DNA of 64,000 bases from Anadara kagoshimensis (GCA_021292105.1 CM037870.1:64230083-64294082), one strand, 5' to 3'; shown: positions 12,681-24,172, counted from the first letter of the stretch. Notes: generated from the sequence alone by a model not told the origin. Numbers and translations: made by a program.

Positions 12681-13326
12681 GGTAAAGAATTATATAATAC
12701 AATAATACTTTATCTAAAGTAAATAAAGATTTCTAATATTTATATCAAAGATTGCATGTCGTCTTTAAAATTATAATAAAGAAAGTTATACCTACGTATA
12801 CGAAACTTGGTTAATTAAAAGCAGGGGAGGTAATAACAATTTAGTCATTTTGGTAGTTAAATCTTAACAGCAATTTCTTTCTTTTGTTTTTCAAATTTAA
12901 TTGTCCGTGTTAAAAAGTGAAATTTAAATATTTCAAAGTTAATGATTTAGGATTTAAATGCTTTGAAACGGGATACCGTTAATTATGATATACACGTATT
13001 CATTTAACACAAAACTAAAACGTCAAATTTTTTTGCATGCATAAATTTGAAATTAACAAATGTCCCTGGTAATCGAATATAAAGACGGACGAAAAACATA
13101 CGTAATAAAACATTCAACATAAAAGGTAAATGTACACCTGGTTTATAATAATGTAATTTGCTACTTTGAATGCATTGTTCCAAAAATAATGCAAATGCAA
13201 AAGTAGCACATTGCAATAACAACCATGAAATACTTGATATTAATTCCAATTTTTAAAAATTGAAAATCATTAGAAACCAAATTTCCAAAATTTGTGAAAA
13301 CACACATGTAATACTTTTTAAACTAT

Positions 13327-13353
13327 TTATTATTATTATTATTATTATTATTT
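13327..13353. repeat. (TTA)n microsatellite
   Basis: About nine TTA units in gene-free DNA between 12690 and 13560. Confidence 0.85.
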
Positions 13354-13567
13354 TACAAATTTAAAAATGTTTTACAAATACATATATAAGTAACTGTTTG
13401 ATAGAATTTCTGAGATATCAGTAGCCAACGGCGATTTTTGCTAACAAAAATATAAACACTTGTAATTGAGACAGTAAGTCTCTAAGATGATGAAGAAAAC
13501 CAAAGTACTCGGAGAAGACCACCGATCTGATCTTCCCGAGTGGGAACTTAAAAGGTGAGAGTTGCGT

Positions 13568-13916
13568 TCGCTGTAATAACGCCTAATAAAGTCCAACGTG
13601 AAGTCCAGAGTTCATTAGGCGTCGAAATTACACCGTCTGACTTCATTAGTCGTTGACAATTTCGACGCTCAATGAAGTCCAGTGGTTGATCAATGATTTA
13701 TACCAGAACTTCTAGAAGAAGTTAATACAGCCGTTCAACTTTAAGAATAATTTTATTTTGTAATATGAAAAAGTCTGGATCCTCAATCTTTGGAGTTTAT
13801 TAGGTGTGGAAATTATCACATATAGCGTAGTTACTACATATAAGGGTTCGACAACGCCTAATTTAGGCCGGAATCATCAGACGTTGGACTTCATTAGGAG
13901 TTGTTACAGTGCGCTT
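13568..13916. mobile_element. MITE with about 33-bp inverted ends
   Basis: Left end CGCTGTAATAACGCCTAATA AAGTCCAACGT, right end ACGTTGGACTTCATTAGGAG TTGTTACAGTGCG. The CTAATGAAGTCCA motif is repeated several times inside, in both orientations. Confidence 0.65.
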
Positions 13917-14163
13917 TAGACCAGTCGAACATATAAGAGTTACTTGCTGAGTAAGCTTTAAATTTTGATTATTTGAGCATTACGATAAAGTAATGTACAG
14001 ATGTGTGGTTAGCGGCATTGCTGGTCTTAAACGAAATGAAAAAAATGTGTATGTTATTAAAAACTAAAACTTACTTGTCAGATAAAAAAAATCCTCCTTG
14101 TTAAAAAATTCCCCTGGATTGTGGCGTAGTGTCGTGTGGGACAAACATTAAATAGAGATACAG

Positions 14164-14361
14164 TACAGGCCTGTCAAAAGTTTAACACTGAGCTAACAAA
14201 CTAGTGCCGAACCAGCAGGTCATCTAGACCCTCGTTAGCTACAATAATTTCGGCAATTGATATCTACCTTTTGGCTACTTTTCGGACACTATTCAGCTAT
14301 ATCTCGACTACTCGATTGTCATCTTTTCGTTAACTCATGTTAAACTTTCGATAGGTCTGTA
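14164..14361. mobile_element. MITE family A, copy 9
   Basis: Ends TACAGGCCTGTCAAAAGTTT and AAACTTTCGATAGGTCTGTA. Confidence 0.78.
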
Positions 14362-14712
14362 CTGTATTCCCCGGGAGGTAGTTCATTATAATTATACATC
14401 CTGGAAACACTAACTATTCGGAAAATTCTAGCTCAGTCATTACTTTTAATTTAGTTGATACAACGCCATTAGCATTCTAAATATTTGTGTTGGTCTTTTT
14501 ATAAATTTGATTATTATTTACACCTGTTGATTGAACTTTTTCACCTGTGTGTTTACCAACAGATAAGCGAAAATTGTATGAAATATAAACAATGAATAAT
14601 ATCAATTTTCACAACCTTTAAACATTTGAATTGCAATTTTAAATTCGATTGTTCATACATATAGAATTCATCGTGTGAATTTAATCATTTTGGACTTGCC
14701 GATAAGGTAGAG

Positions 14713-14931
14713 TACTGTCCTGTCGAAAGCTTAACACCAAGCTAACGAACAAGTGCCGAACCGACAGTTCATCTCGGCCCGTCATACATGTGTATATATA
14801 TGCTATATTAACAGCTTAACTGCAGTTCTCGGTGGTTTTCGGTCACTAGGTTTCCATATATATATCTCTGCTACTTAGCAGCCTAGGGACGACTTCATTA
14901 TCTCTAGCTCGGCGTTCACGACGGGCCTGTA
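14713..14931. mobile_element. MITE family A, copy 10
   Basis: Left end TACTGTCCTGTCGAAAGCTT; the right end is worn (GCGTTCACGACGGGCCTGTA). Confidence 0.7.
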
Positions 14932-15085
14932 CTATACGTGTATACCCGCATTGTACGTACACATTTCTTACCGTCACATATTTAATGAAGGTCGGCGTGT
15001 GTACTATTGGACACGGTTCAGACATTTTAAGTTACTTACTTATTAATAAATACATTTATATTATTTATAAAAATAATTGGTACAG

Positions 15086-15269
15086 TACAGACTTGTCGAA
15101 AGTTTAACATTGAGCTAACGAATAGAATAGGTATTTCATTTTGGTCCTTCGTTAGCTATATCGCGACAGCTTTTCGGTAGCTGTTCTCTAGCTCTTTAGG
15201 TTTTCTATCATTCTCATCTCGACAGCCTAGTCTCGACCCCTCACGTTTCGTTAACTCACTGTTAAACTT
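15086..15269. mobile_element. MITE family A, copy 11, right end lost
   Basis: Left end TACAGACTTGTCGAAAGTTT; the right side stops at CTCACTGTTAAACTTT and lacks the GACAGGTCTGTA tip. The 52-bp minisatellite begins about 100 bp further on. Confidence 0.65.
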
Positions 15270-15375
15270 TTTTGTAGTTTGGATTGGCATCGAAATAAAT
15301 GTCAATTTAATAAAAAAAGTTTTTAAAATTATTATTTGAGTGCCCAAGGCCATCCAATTTTGTAGACATTTGTTT

Positions 15376-16478
15376 GGTAAGTCATTATGGCGCCTTGAAT
15401 CTCCTATTTTATTTGCATATGTTCGGTCATTATGGCGACTACAACCTCCTGTAATTCATGATGTTTATATTTTCGGTCATTATAGCGCCTAAAACCTGCT
15501 GTGTAATTGAAGATGTTTATATGTTCGGTCATTATGGCGCCTACAACCTCCTGTGTAATTGAAGATGTTTATATGTTCGGTCATTATGGCGCCTACAACC
15601 TCCTGTGTTATTGAAGATGTTTAATGTTCGGTCAATATAGTGCCTACACCCCCCTGTGTAATTGATGATGTTTATATGTTCGGTCAATATGGCGCCTAAA
15701 ACCTTCTGTGTAATTGAAGATGTTTATTTGTTCGGTCACTTTGACGCATACAACCTCTTGTGTTATTGAAGATGTTCATATGTTCGGTCAATATAGCGCC
15801 TACAACATCCTGTGTAATTGAAGATGTTTATATGTTCGGTCATTATGGCGCCTACAACCTCCTGTGTTATTGATGATGTTTATATGTTCGGTCATTATGG
15901 CGCCTACAACCTCCTGTGTTATTGAAGATGTTTATATGTTCGGTCAATATAGCGCCTACAACCTCCTGTGTAATTGAAGATGTTTATATTTTCGGTCAAT
16001 ATAGCGCCTACAACCTCCTTTGTCATTGAAAATTTTTAAATGTTCGGTTATTATGGCACCTACAACCTCCTGTGTAATTGATGATGTTTATATGTTCGGT
16101 CATTATGGCGCCTACAACCTCCTGTGTAATTGAAGATGTTTATATTTTCGGTCAATATAGCGCCTACAACCTCCTGTGTAATTGAAGATGTTTATATCTT
16201 CGGTCAATATAGCGCCTACAACCTCCTGTGTAATTGAAGATGTTTATATGTTCGGTCAATATAGCGCCTACAACCTCCTGTGTAATTGAAGATGTTTATA
16301 TGTTCGGTCAATATGGCGCCTACAACCTCCTGTGTAATTGAAGATGTTTATATGTTCGGTCAATATGGCGCCTACAACCTCCTGTGTTATTGATGATGTT
16401 TATATGTTCGGTCATTATGGCGCCTACAACCTCCTGTGTAATTGATGGTGTTTATATGTTCGGTCATTATGGCGCCTT
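15376..16478. repeat. 52-bp minisatellite, main block
   Basis: About 21 copies of a 52-bp unit built on GTTCGGTCATTATGGCGCCT, then ACAACCTCCTGTGTAATTGA, then AGATGTTTATAT. The first units are more diverged. The period is exactly 52 between 15523 and 15575. Most units carry GGCGCC or its AGCGCC variant. Confidence 0.9.
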
Positions 16479-16726
16479 ATTATGATATTCATAAAATTGC
16501 TTTTGGGGGATCTGACTATTACAAAGACAGACACAAATATAAAAACCGATTTTGGGCAGATGTATTTCATGGTTTAAATGAATTAAATAAAAAAGAAAAA
16601 CCAAAAATATGGTCAGATATTTTCACAAGCTGTATTTGGAATAATCCGTTTTTTAAAATAGGAAATAAGTCATATCAATTTGATAGGTGGATTGTAAAAA
16701 AGAATTTTTTGTTTGAGACTTACTAA
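16442..16726 (+). pseudogene. Fragment of LINE ORF2 C-terminus
   Basis: The first coding piece of the truncated LINE, readable from about 16480 (YYDIHKIAFGGSDYYKDRHK onward); the leading residues come from minisatellite DNA. It stops at TAA at 16726 and similarity resumes in other frames downstream to about 17260. Non-functional. Confidence 0.65.
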
Positions 16727-17669
16727 AAACAGATGGAATACTCTATACATATGAGGAATTTATAAGAGTATATGATGTAAAAACCAATTTTCTAGAATGT
16801 AACAGTGTTTTAGAATCTATTAAAGATGCTTTATCAGAGTTAAAAGTACTTAAATCATTCGATTTCCGTCCGGCAGCCCCATTTATACCATTTCAGTTAA
16901 AGACAATTTTAAAATCACAAAAAGGAGCAAAAGATATGTATTTATCCTTAATGGACAATAGAAATACGATAAGTGAAAGCAAATAGTCGAATATCAAAAG
17001 AAATAAGAAATATTTATTACCTCCCTTTTTACATAACACGTAATACATCTCTCCAGTGGTTTTAATATAGAATTAACAAAAAAATATTGGGAGTTAATTC
17101 ATTTTTGAAAAAAACGGTATACAAACGAATGATAAATGCTCTTTTTGTAAAAGAGAACCCGAAAGTATTTTTCATCTTTTTTGTGAGTGTGGATTAGTAG
17201 TCGATCTATGGAAATGTCTTGAAGATTTCGTCAATATCAATATAAGTGAACCCTAAAGTTGCTTTATTTGGAATTCCGAAGATTATTCAAAAATACAAAC
17301 CTTTAAATTTCATAATATTAATAACTAGATTTTACATTTATCAGGCAAAATTGAATAACAAGACACTTAATTTTTGTAGTCTTAAAGCTTAAGATACAAT
17401 TTGCTTTTAGAAAAAGACATAATGTTAAAAAGTCAAAAACATGAACTTTTTAGGAAATACTGGCTGCAATTTACAGAAATATTTTCTTCATAATCTTTAA
17501 CTCCCTGTCTTATACTTAGTAATGTTTTAATTAGTATATACGCAACTTTTCATGTAGTATTTAAGTAATTGTAATTATGTAATTAAAGTACATGTATTAG
17601 TTACTAGATAAAGTTTGGTGATTGTAATTGTATGTATTTATGTCACAAAATAAAAACATTATAAAAAAA
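16475..17669 (+). mobile_element. 5'-truncated L1-like LINE inserted in the 52-bp minisatellite
   Basis: A 1.2-kb insertion ends in A-rich DNA (AAATAAAAACATTATAAAAA) and is flanked by identical ATTATGGCG copies (16466-16474 and 17670-17678) belonging to the minisatellite unit, hence a target duplication. It encodes the broken C-terminus of a LINE RT: SDYYKDRHKYKNRFWADVF and WNNPFFKIGNKSYQFDRWIV to 16726, then, after frameshifts, YTYEEFIRVYDVKTNFLECN, and near 17140 the zinc-knuckle CSFCKREPESIFHLFCECG. The tryptophan-rich spacing resembles L1/Tx1-type ORF2 ends. Confidence 0.8.
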
Positions 17670-17765
17670 ATTATGGCGTCTACAACCTCCTGTGTAATTG
17701 ATGATGTTTATATGTTCGGTCATTATAGCGCCTACAGCCTCCTGTTTTATTGGAGATATTCATCT
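17670..17765. repeat. 52-bp minisatellite, block after the LINE
   Basis: Two further units of the same minisatellite (ATTATGGCGTCTACAACCTC and onward) continue directly after the LINE tail, showing that the array existed before the insertion. Confidence 0.88.
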
Positions 17766-18010
17766 TGGAGGTCACTATTACGTCTTGTGGAGATGTTAAG
17801 ACTTTAAAACCCCCAATATTAAACTGCCGCTTCAAGATGTAAATCATAAACACTGGTTTTATCAGACAGCCTGAGGGCCCGATGTAAACGGCCCCTATCT
17901 TATATCACGAATTGTGATAATAAAGACAGCCAAGGTTAACCAAACTCCTCTTTAGATACTATCAATACACTGATAATTTTAACGTGAAGCAGTTTCAAAA
18001 TTTTGATTGA

Positions 18011-18016
18011 TTTATT
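18011..18016 (-). terminator. Polyadenylation signal of gene A
   Basis: A canonical AATAAA on the minus strand lies 136 bases past the stop codon of the PPxY exon, an ordinary 3' UTR length. It is a six-base motif in AT-rich DNA, so position rather than sequence is the main support. Confidence 0.5.
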
Positions 18017-18151
18017 TAAAAAATATTTTTATATAAAAATAGCAATAATGGCTGAAGTTTAAGTGTTGTATTTGTAGTCAAGAGCCCCAACTGCCTACAC
18101 GATGTCTTTTCTAATAAAAAATAAAAACTGAGATTCTGTTTGAAATGAAGC

Positions 18152-18375
18152 CTAACTATCTGACGAAAAGCCAGTATTCACTGTCCCTTCAGTCAGTCGT
18201 ATCCATAAAGTTGATTGGTCAGACTGAGAGGAAATAGAATCGTATGATGGTGGCGGTTCGTCAGGATATTGCGGAAGTTGTGTTGATGGAATGTTTGCCA
18301 CTGATTCATACGAGGGAGGTAAATCAACCTCCCCACATGGTGTACTGTCTTCGTCACGAGTCTGTTGTAATCGCC
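18152..18375 (-). CDS. Gene A, terminal exon with two PPxY motifs and stop
   Basis: This last exon enters in phase 1 (acceptor TGTTATAG/GG) and ends at TAG (18154-18152). The 74 residues contain two motifs, LPPSYESV and PPPSYDSI, separated by about 25 residues. PPxY motifs bind WW domains, typically of Nedd4-family ubiquitin ligases. Each tyrosine also sits in a YxxPhi pattern (YESV, YDSI), which in other receptors recruits AP-2 clathrin adaptors. The expected role, by inference, is ubiquitin- or adaptor-driven endocytosis of the receptor. A 3' UTR of about 150 bases follows, with an AATAAA at 18016-18011. Confidence 0.78.
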
Positions 18376-18446
18376 CTATAACATTAAAGAAAGACATGTT
18401 ATAAATTTGGATTAGCTAAAGGTAATTATACTGAAATAAAATGGAC

Positions 18447-18560
18447 CAGGCCTAGCTTTCAAAATCATGTTAAGATTTTCCTTAATTGGCAAGTTTGAAA
18501 TCTTAATAAGTTTAATACTGGGATTTAAGCAGACTTCTAGATTAAGACATTGAAGATTTC
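18447..18560. mobile_element. MITE family B, left fragment
   Basis: AGCTTTCAAAATCATGTTAA with GATTTTCCTTAA resembles the left arm; no right end. In gene A's last intron, next to the acceptor of the PPxY exon. Confidence 0.45.
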
Positions 18561-19449
18561 TGTTAGTAGACTAGTTCCTAAAAGAAATGTTGAACATTTA
18601 ATTTAAAGAAAATCTTTGTTAATGTCATGTGCTAAGAATAAGAATAAGAAGTTTTATTCAGTACTTTAGGCCAAAACCCATATATGTGACAAATCTGGTG
18701 AGATAATATGTTATATGCATATATATAATATTATATAACACTACAGTTATGTGATCATTAGCATTCTTTTCTTATGTCCATAGCTTTGGCTATATATAGT
18801 CCAATTCGGTTTATGATATACAAGTCTTTTTCCTGGAATAAAGATATTAACTTCCTGGCAACAGGATATTTATGACAATATATAGGTAAAAAATTTACCC
18901 TAAGGTCTCTATAAATAGGACAGACCAAGATGAAATAGTATCCATTGTGCTACTCAGTTTGAATGTAATTTTTCATAAAAACTAGTAGCACATGCCACTA
19001 ATGAATGATTGTAAGACCGGGACAAGAACAATAAACAGTGTATTTATTTTTTAATTTCAGACGATTGCGTTCACATATTTAATTTACCAATGTTCATCTC
19101 TCTCGTATATATTATAATGTTGTAAAACTTTATACAATTATGTTGGCCGATTGATTGAATGCTAGTTAAAATTTAGATATATGTTACTGTGTGGTTTAAA
19201 ATACGGTGACACAGAGTTAACATGATAACATATTTTTATATTACGTGCTCTCGTAGTAGTAATACGTGCACAGACAATTAACAGCTAACACGTGCGCATT
19301 TGTTTCTTGTTGGTTCTGTGACATAGTTGTTTTTATTTTTCAAGCATGCAGTAACATAGTAACATATCTTTTAAACAAAATCACACAAAGACAATTTATT
19401 TTAAGAAATAAAGAAAAACATTTTCTTAACTTGTCATGAATCCTGGTAA

Positions 19450-19834
19450 TACAGGCACAAAGTTTAATACTAAGCTAACTCGAATAAGTGCTAATTCGTC
19501 AGTTCATCTCGACCTATCGTTATCTTTGTCATCGACAGCTACTATTTGTCTCTCGGTAGTTTTTTTTTGCCACTAACTACCCATATCTCAGCCGTTCAGC
19601 TACTTTATCTTTTAGGCGAAAAGGTAGAAAGTTCGCTTCACAAACCGACGCTTCACGGGATTCTTATTTTTAATTAGTACTTATATTTTTTAATTACAAA
19701 GTACTTAGTAAAGGATCTTTGAACTGGGCACCCATGGGCTACCCGGGTTCGATTCCCGGCGTTGAGAAAGGGAGTTTATTGCTACTAGTATTTACGTTTC
19801 ATCAACTCGGTGTTAAACTTTTGACAAGCATGTA
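19450..19834. mobile_element. MITE family A, copy 12, interrupted
   Basis: Left half from TACAGGCACAAAGTTTAATA to about 19610, right tip GGTGTTAAACTTTTGACAAG at 19809-19834; about 190 bp of other DNA, including a tRNA-like T-arm, is inserted between. Confidence 0.6.
19718..19768 (+). repeat. tRNA-like T-arm fragment
   Basis: CCGGGTTCGATTCCCGG is a fully paired T arm with B box, but no D arm or acceptor stem can be paired with it, so it is not a tRNA gene. Probably a SINE remnant inside MITE A copy 12. Confidence 0.4.
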
Positions 19835-19850
19835 CTGTATATATATACCG

Positions 19851-20635
19851 TACAGGTGTGTTGAATGTTAAACACTATTCTGACGCGTTAGTGCCAATTG
19901 CAAATCGTAGCTCATCTTGGCTATATCTCGGCAGCTTTTCTGCAGTTGCTTTCTACCTCTTGGCAGTTATTCTGTCACATGATATCAATTTCTCGTATCT
20001 TGGACAGAAAAATCTCACGTGCATACCAGTGCTAGATTTTTCTGTCTTGTCCAGTTTGTCTGGTACTGCCTCACGCGACAATTGACGCATCAGGATGACG
20101 TATCCGATCATTGTGCTTGACGTCATCAAAGCATATGATTTATCTATTTATTTTTCAAAATATGTGTTTTATTTTATTTTTTCTTTAAAAGATTTATTGT
20201 CAGAGTTGTTTTTTTATTTGCATTAAATACAAATCGTTGATATCTTAAAATGTTGAAGTGTTGTCGATCGGATTATTTTCAAAGCGCGGATTTGTACAAT
20301 GCATACAGCGCCCAAAGGAATCATGCGCGGCAAGAGGCCCCATGAGGATACATGTTTTGTTTTGAATTTATCACAGTTATACACATTTTAATGGTACGAG
20401 AACTAGAATCTGTCACCTCTTTGTGACCGATACCAGTTGATCTCAGTCTCGGGTGATGTGATGTAACATATCCCAATCTCGGCAAAGCCTCGATGGGATA
20501 TGTTACATCACAATTTCGACTGAGATCACCCGGTATCGGTCACAAAGAGGTGACAGATTCTATTAATCTCGGCCACTTGGCAACTGAGCTTCAACTCTGT
20601 TTCATTAGCTTAGTATTAAATTTTGACAGGCCTGT
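19851..20635. mobile_element. MITE family A, copy 13, interrupted by about 570 bp
   Basis: Left half from TACAGGTGTGTTGAATGTTA to about 19980, right end from about 20565 to TTTTGACAGGCCTGTA. The inserted DNA includes a foldback hairpin at 20405-20561. Lies in the last intron of gene A. Confidence 0.6.
20405..20561. repeat. Long near-perfect hairpin
   Basis: Arms AGAATCTGTCACCTCTTTGT GACCGATACC... and its reverse complement, about 70 bp each, with a loop around CTCGGCAAAGCCTCGA. Inner arms read GATGTAACATATCCCA / TGGGATATGTTACATC. Confidence 0.85.
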
Positions 20636-20650
20636 ACATTATGTACTTAC

Positions 20651-20925
20651 TGGCAAGCAGCACAAGTCCGTGCATTACTGATAATCGGGCATGTAGATTG
20701 TTTATATCCTGTTCCGGTATTTCAGATGTACTGGTTCCGTTTATATCTCCTACAGAACCATTGGTGTTGCCTTCAGCGTCACGTAGCGTTCGATGGTTAT
20801 TTGCCATTTCATTAGCTCTATCCCTAAGTGGGTCTCTGTTGTACTCTCCTCTTAGTATGATTAATCTTCGAGGCGAATTCTGACTGATTTGGTTCCTCGT
20901 TTCACGACATTGGTTTTTCCGACGC
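20651..20925 (-). CDS. Gene A, juxtamembrane cytoplasmic exon
   Basis: This 275-bp exon has acceptor CAAACAG (phase 2) and perfect donor GCCA/GTAAGT (phase 1). It encodes about 92 residues that begin with a basic patch (RRRKNQC) after the membrane, then a polar, low-complexity, Asn/Arg/Glu-rich stretch (for example EYNRDPLRDRANEMANNHR) and end ARLSVMHGLVLLAS. No domain was recognised. It is probably a flexible cytoplasmic linker. Its phases fit the transmembrane exon upstream and the PPxY exon downstream exactly. A TA-flanked MITE ends only about 16 bp below the donor, at 20635. Confidence 0.72.
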
Positions 20926-21502
20926 CTGTTTGAAAATTGTAATGTAAAAAGCATTAAAACGGACATTGAATTATGCTTATTCCCTCTCACAAACTGGCTC
21001 TGATACTAAATGATAAGATTACTGATTTTCCAAGTCAAAAGATGGTTGTTCGCCGGTTAAATGTAGGTCAGCATTTCTTGCAGCAGCATGTCATTAGTCA
21101 CAAGTCTGATTAATCTGAATGACAAAGCTAAAAACACGGTTGTGTGGTCGTGATTTTTTGCATTTATATCCAATTTACTTTGTTGTCATGTCCACTTGTG
21201 TCGACCTTTTCAGTGCTAGTACACCCACTAACAATGTTGGAGATAAACAGCGCAGACGATTTAGTACATTAATATGTCAGCACCGGATCAACCAATAAAA
21301 GCACTCGACACAAACCCCTTTTCCACTTACAGTTGAGCAGGATCGAATTCATGGTGGTAAGACGCATTGAGTTTGAAAGCTTGACCGTGACACCTACATG
21401 TCAAACCAGTGCCATTTACATCAAACTTCAATGGTGACTAGGAAAAATGCTAATATTAAAAAGCTTTTGTCACATAAAACTGATGTGTGATATTAATATT
21501 AC

Positions 21503-21611
21503 CTTGCTTTGACAACAGCCGCAAAACATCCACACAGGAGAAACATTCCACCGAATAACGATACCATAATAACCGTGACCAGTACACCGTCACTTAACGT
21601 CTTAGATTTAT
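21503..21611 (-). CDS. Gene A, transmembrane exon
   Basis: This 109-bp exon enters in phase 1 (acceptor TTTTCAG) and leaves in phase 2 (donor GCAAG/GTAATA). It encodes a short polar lead (DKSKTLSDG) and then one hydrophobic helix of about 23 residues, VLVTVIMVSLFGGMFLLCGC followed by FAAVV, ended by Lys-Ala-Arg as a cytoplasmic stop-transfer signal. This makes the product a type I single-pass membrane protein with the LDLa/EGF modules outside. Cysteines at the inner end of the helix are possible palmitoylation sites (inference). Confidence 0.8.
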
Positions 21612-21744
21612 CTGAAAATAAAATGTCCCAAGTCCGACAAATCTGAAGGCAGTGCAATGTACGTAGGTACGTACTTCCATTTTTGAAGCAAATATGTCCC
21701 AAAGACTTTATAGAAAGAAAAGGAAATTGTGATGACACTTGGTA

Positions 21745-21942
21745 TAGTCAAACAACAGTGACCTGTCCGCTTGACTTTTATTAGAAATAATAAGTACTTA
21801 TACAGGATGATCCACCCAATATATATAGATGTGTCTGTTAATACATACACAATACAGGCGTTTTCCATTATGTACAAGTCCTTTATATCAATGTACTCGT
21901 TCATAGTTTATACTTAAATTAAAGGTCAATGTTGTTTGGCTA
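21745..21942. mobile_element. MITE family D inside gene A's intron
   Basis: Inverted ends TAGTCAAACAACAGTGACCT and GGTCAATGTTGTTTGGCTA. Fills over half of the 379-bp intron between the third EGF exon and the transmembrane exon. Confidence 0.75.
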
Positions 21943-21990
21943 AAATTCTTAGTAATAGGGTTTGCTTAGATGAACCTTTTCGTTCCTTAC

Positions 21991-22113
21991 CGTTACATCT
22001 CGGACCTGTGTAGCCGTCTTCACACGCAGTACAGGTATTTAATATTGAATATGAGGCTGTGGAGAAACATTCAGTTTTGTCCCTGCAATGACATTGTTCA
22101 TAATCACGGTAAG
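21991..22113 (-). CDS. Gene A, third EGF-like exon
   Basis: This 123-bp exon (41 codons, phase 1-1) has acceptor TTTTTCAG and donor AACG/GTAAGG. It encodes a module with CHCRDKTEC, then CTACEDGYTGPRC, a canonical EGF ending (C-x-x-GY-x-G-x-x-C). It is the membrane-proximal ectodomain module; the next exon carries the transmembrane helix. The downstream intron is only 379 bp, and more than half of it is a MITE (21745-21942). Confidence 0.8.
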
Positions 22114-22159
22114 CTGAAAAAGACAATATATACATACATGCAATCAAGTAACCTCTGAT

Positions 22160-23855
22160 CTGATTTATTCTTCCTATATTTCAGTCTCTTTGCGTTTGAA
22201 AATAGTTTCCAAAATATTATGTTTTCATTAAACGCAATCCATATTTTTTTTTTAGTATTTTTTAAATTCTTTAAAGTATGAAAAAAGTTTAATTAAGGAA
22301 ATATGATTTGTTTTTTTTTAGGAAAAATGCCCCCAGAATAGGTAAAATGTGTGTAAAACGGGACAATTTTCAAAATTGGGCATGAGCATAGCAAAAAAGC
22401 AGTCCACTACCGAAAATCATGATTTAATAGTCATATGCTTCCAAAACGTGGGTGAAGAAAAGAATGCAGACATTTTAGGACTCCTGAGATGCATGCAATC
22501 TCAAGTATAGTTTGATATAGTTATAATCAAACATCTTGTATACCTGTAACACACGAACTCTTTTAAACATCTTGCTGCCAAATTAAATTATAGAACACCG
22601 TTAAAAGTGCTGAATGAGTTTCGACAGCGTACCACGTGATATCTCTGACGTTTGTTCGGAACAATTATTTCCACTGGATATGGAAGTTTTTCCGTAAAAT
22701 GAGGTAATTCCGAGAATTCGCAATTTAAATTAATTAAAAAGGATGCAATATAAATACCATGGATTATTTAATTTGGAAAAATGATAAAAACAGGTAAGAG
22801 ACATCATTTATTTTGTTTACATTTTGGCAACCATGTGATTGGTATAACTTATTGAACTTTACCTGTATAAACATCAAACTCCGCCTATTTACCTGTCAAT
22901 TTTCCCCAAAACACTTTCCACTTTAAGTTTTATTTTATAAAATTACTCAATAAAACATTTTTGTTCAACTTTATGTTTGCTCTACAAAGTCTATGACGGT
23001 AATCTAACTTTGTTGCCAAATTTTAAACTAAGACAATCATTCAGTCTTTAGGTATTTTTATAAAACCTTCCCAACTTTGAATGTGGCCAAGAAATTTGAA
23101 TTCTACCATGTTTTTCTGATTGGTTTCCTTTTATAGTTGAGCCCCGGCCTATCATGGACAAGTGTATTTACACCCTCGCAAAATAGTTTAAGGGGGGTAT
23201 ATAGGAATCGCAATCTGTCCGTCTGTTTCATCGTCCAAAGGTGTGTCGTGATGTTGAACCAATATAAAATCGTAAAGGTCAATGTCGCGGCAAAACATTA
23301 AATTTTGGGGGCCTGGGTATATGGCTCCAAAGAGAGAGTTCTAGTTATATATAGGAACGCACACATTTTTCCGTCTTCATAATGGGTAACATTAAAACAC
23401 GAACACAATTCATATATATGAACTTCGAATCCTAACACTACCCATCATCATTATCATATGATAACATGGTATTATTGTTGTTTGTCTTTAATGTTTAGAG
23501 ACAGCCATTTTTTAAATAACTTTCATACCTTTTAAATTTTTGAAACCTGACATTCATTTTTTGTTTTGAAAAAAACTCATTAAAAATATTTTGTTTTTGT
23601 TTTTACCTTTTCCGTTATTCTCCTACGCAGAGAAAAATATACAAAACATCGGCTGAAGTACATGTTCCCTTGCTGACCCTATGTGCATATATTAAAAGGT
23701 TTAACTAAGGCCAACAATTAAAATTACACAAATAGGTACCATATAGGTTTATTCACGCCTTCATGCGTTCTTTTGTCATAAGATCACTATTTACATTATA
23801 CAGACTCACACTCTGTAAAATTAACACGGCCAGAATATAGAATATTTCATTAATT
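22160..23855. other. Gene A intron, no exon seen
   Basis: Between the second and third EGF exons. AT-rich, with a scrap of a dispersed repeat near 23145 (GAGCCCCGGCCTATCATGGA) and a MITE-D-like CGAATCCTAACACTACCC at 23428. A fourth EGF exon was looked for and not found. Confidence 0.4.
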
Positions 23856-23861
23856 ACTCAC

Positions 23862-23960
23862 AACATCTGCTGCCTTTCCACCAATGGTCACATGTCGAAC
23901 AACTATCTGTGTCACATCTCCATTTTTCTAAACAATGGCAATTTCCAGAACCTATGTTAT
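23862..23960 (-). CDS. Gene A, second EGF-like exon
   Basis: This 99-bp exon (33 codons, phase 1-1) encodes a module starting GSGNCHC and ending WWKGSRC. The acceptor is TTCTCTAG and the donor is GTT/GTGAGT, a near-consensus site. The cysteine spacing matches the exons on either side, so the three arose by exon duplication. It is too short to stand out as an open frame and was found from its splice sites and cysteine pattern. The usual Gly-Tyr before the last Gly is replaced by Trp-Trp-Lys, so the fold may be slightly altered. Confidence 0.72.
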
Positions 23961-24103
23961 CTAGAGAAGTTTAAGAATAAATAAAAGTTATTCAAAAATA
24001 TATGCAAACAATTTCAAAAGAGGAAACCAGACTTGAATTATGCAAAATAGTAAGTTGAATGTTTTTGCGTTATATTGTAAAATATTTACATTTTTCTTTT
24101 TGA

Positions 24104-24172
24104 TATTGTAATCAATCAAAAACAAACATACTAATCCATTTCCGAATCACAATCCTACTACAATGTATGTTT
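24104..24172 (-). mobile_element. Terminal fragment of the YIDD-type retroelement (reverse)
   Basis: AATCAAAAACAAACATACTA ATCCATTTCC with AATCACAATCC: just the last 60-70 bases of the tail, in the short intron between two EGF exons of gene A. Confidence 0.55.

Noticed and set aside
19718-19768. tRNA gene
   Set aside because: Only the T arm pairs; acceptor stem and D arm are absent, so a SINE or tRNA remnant is the better call.
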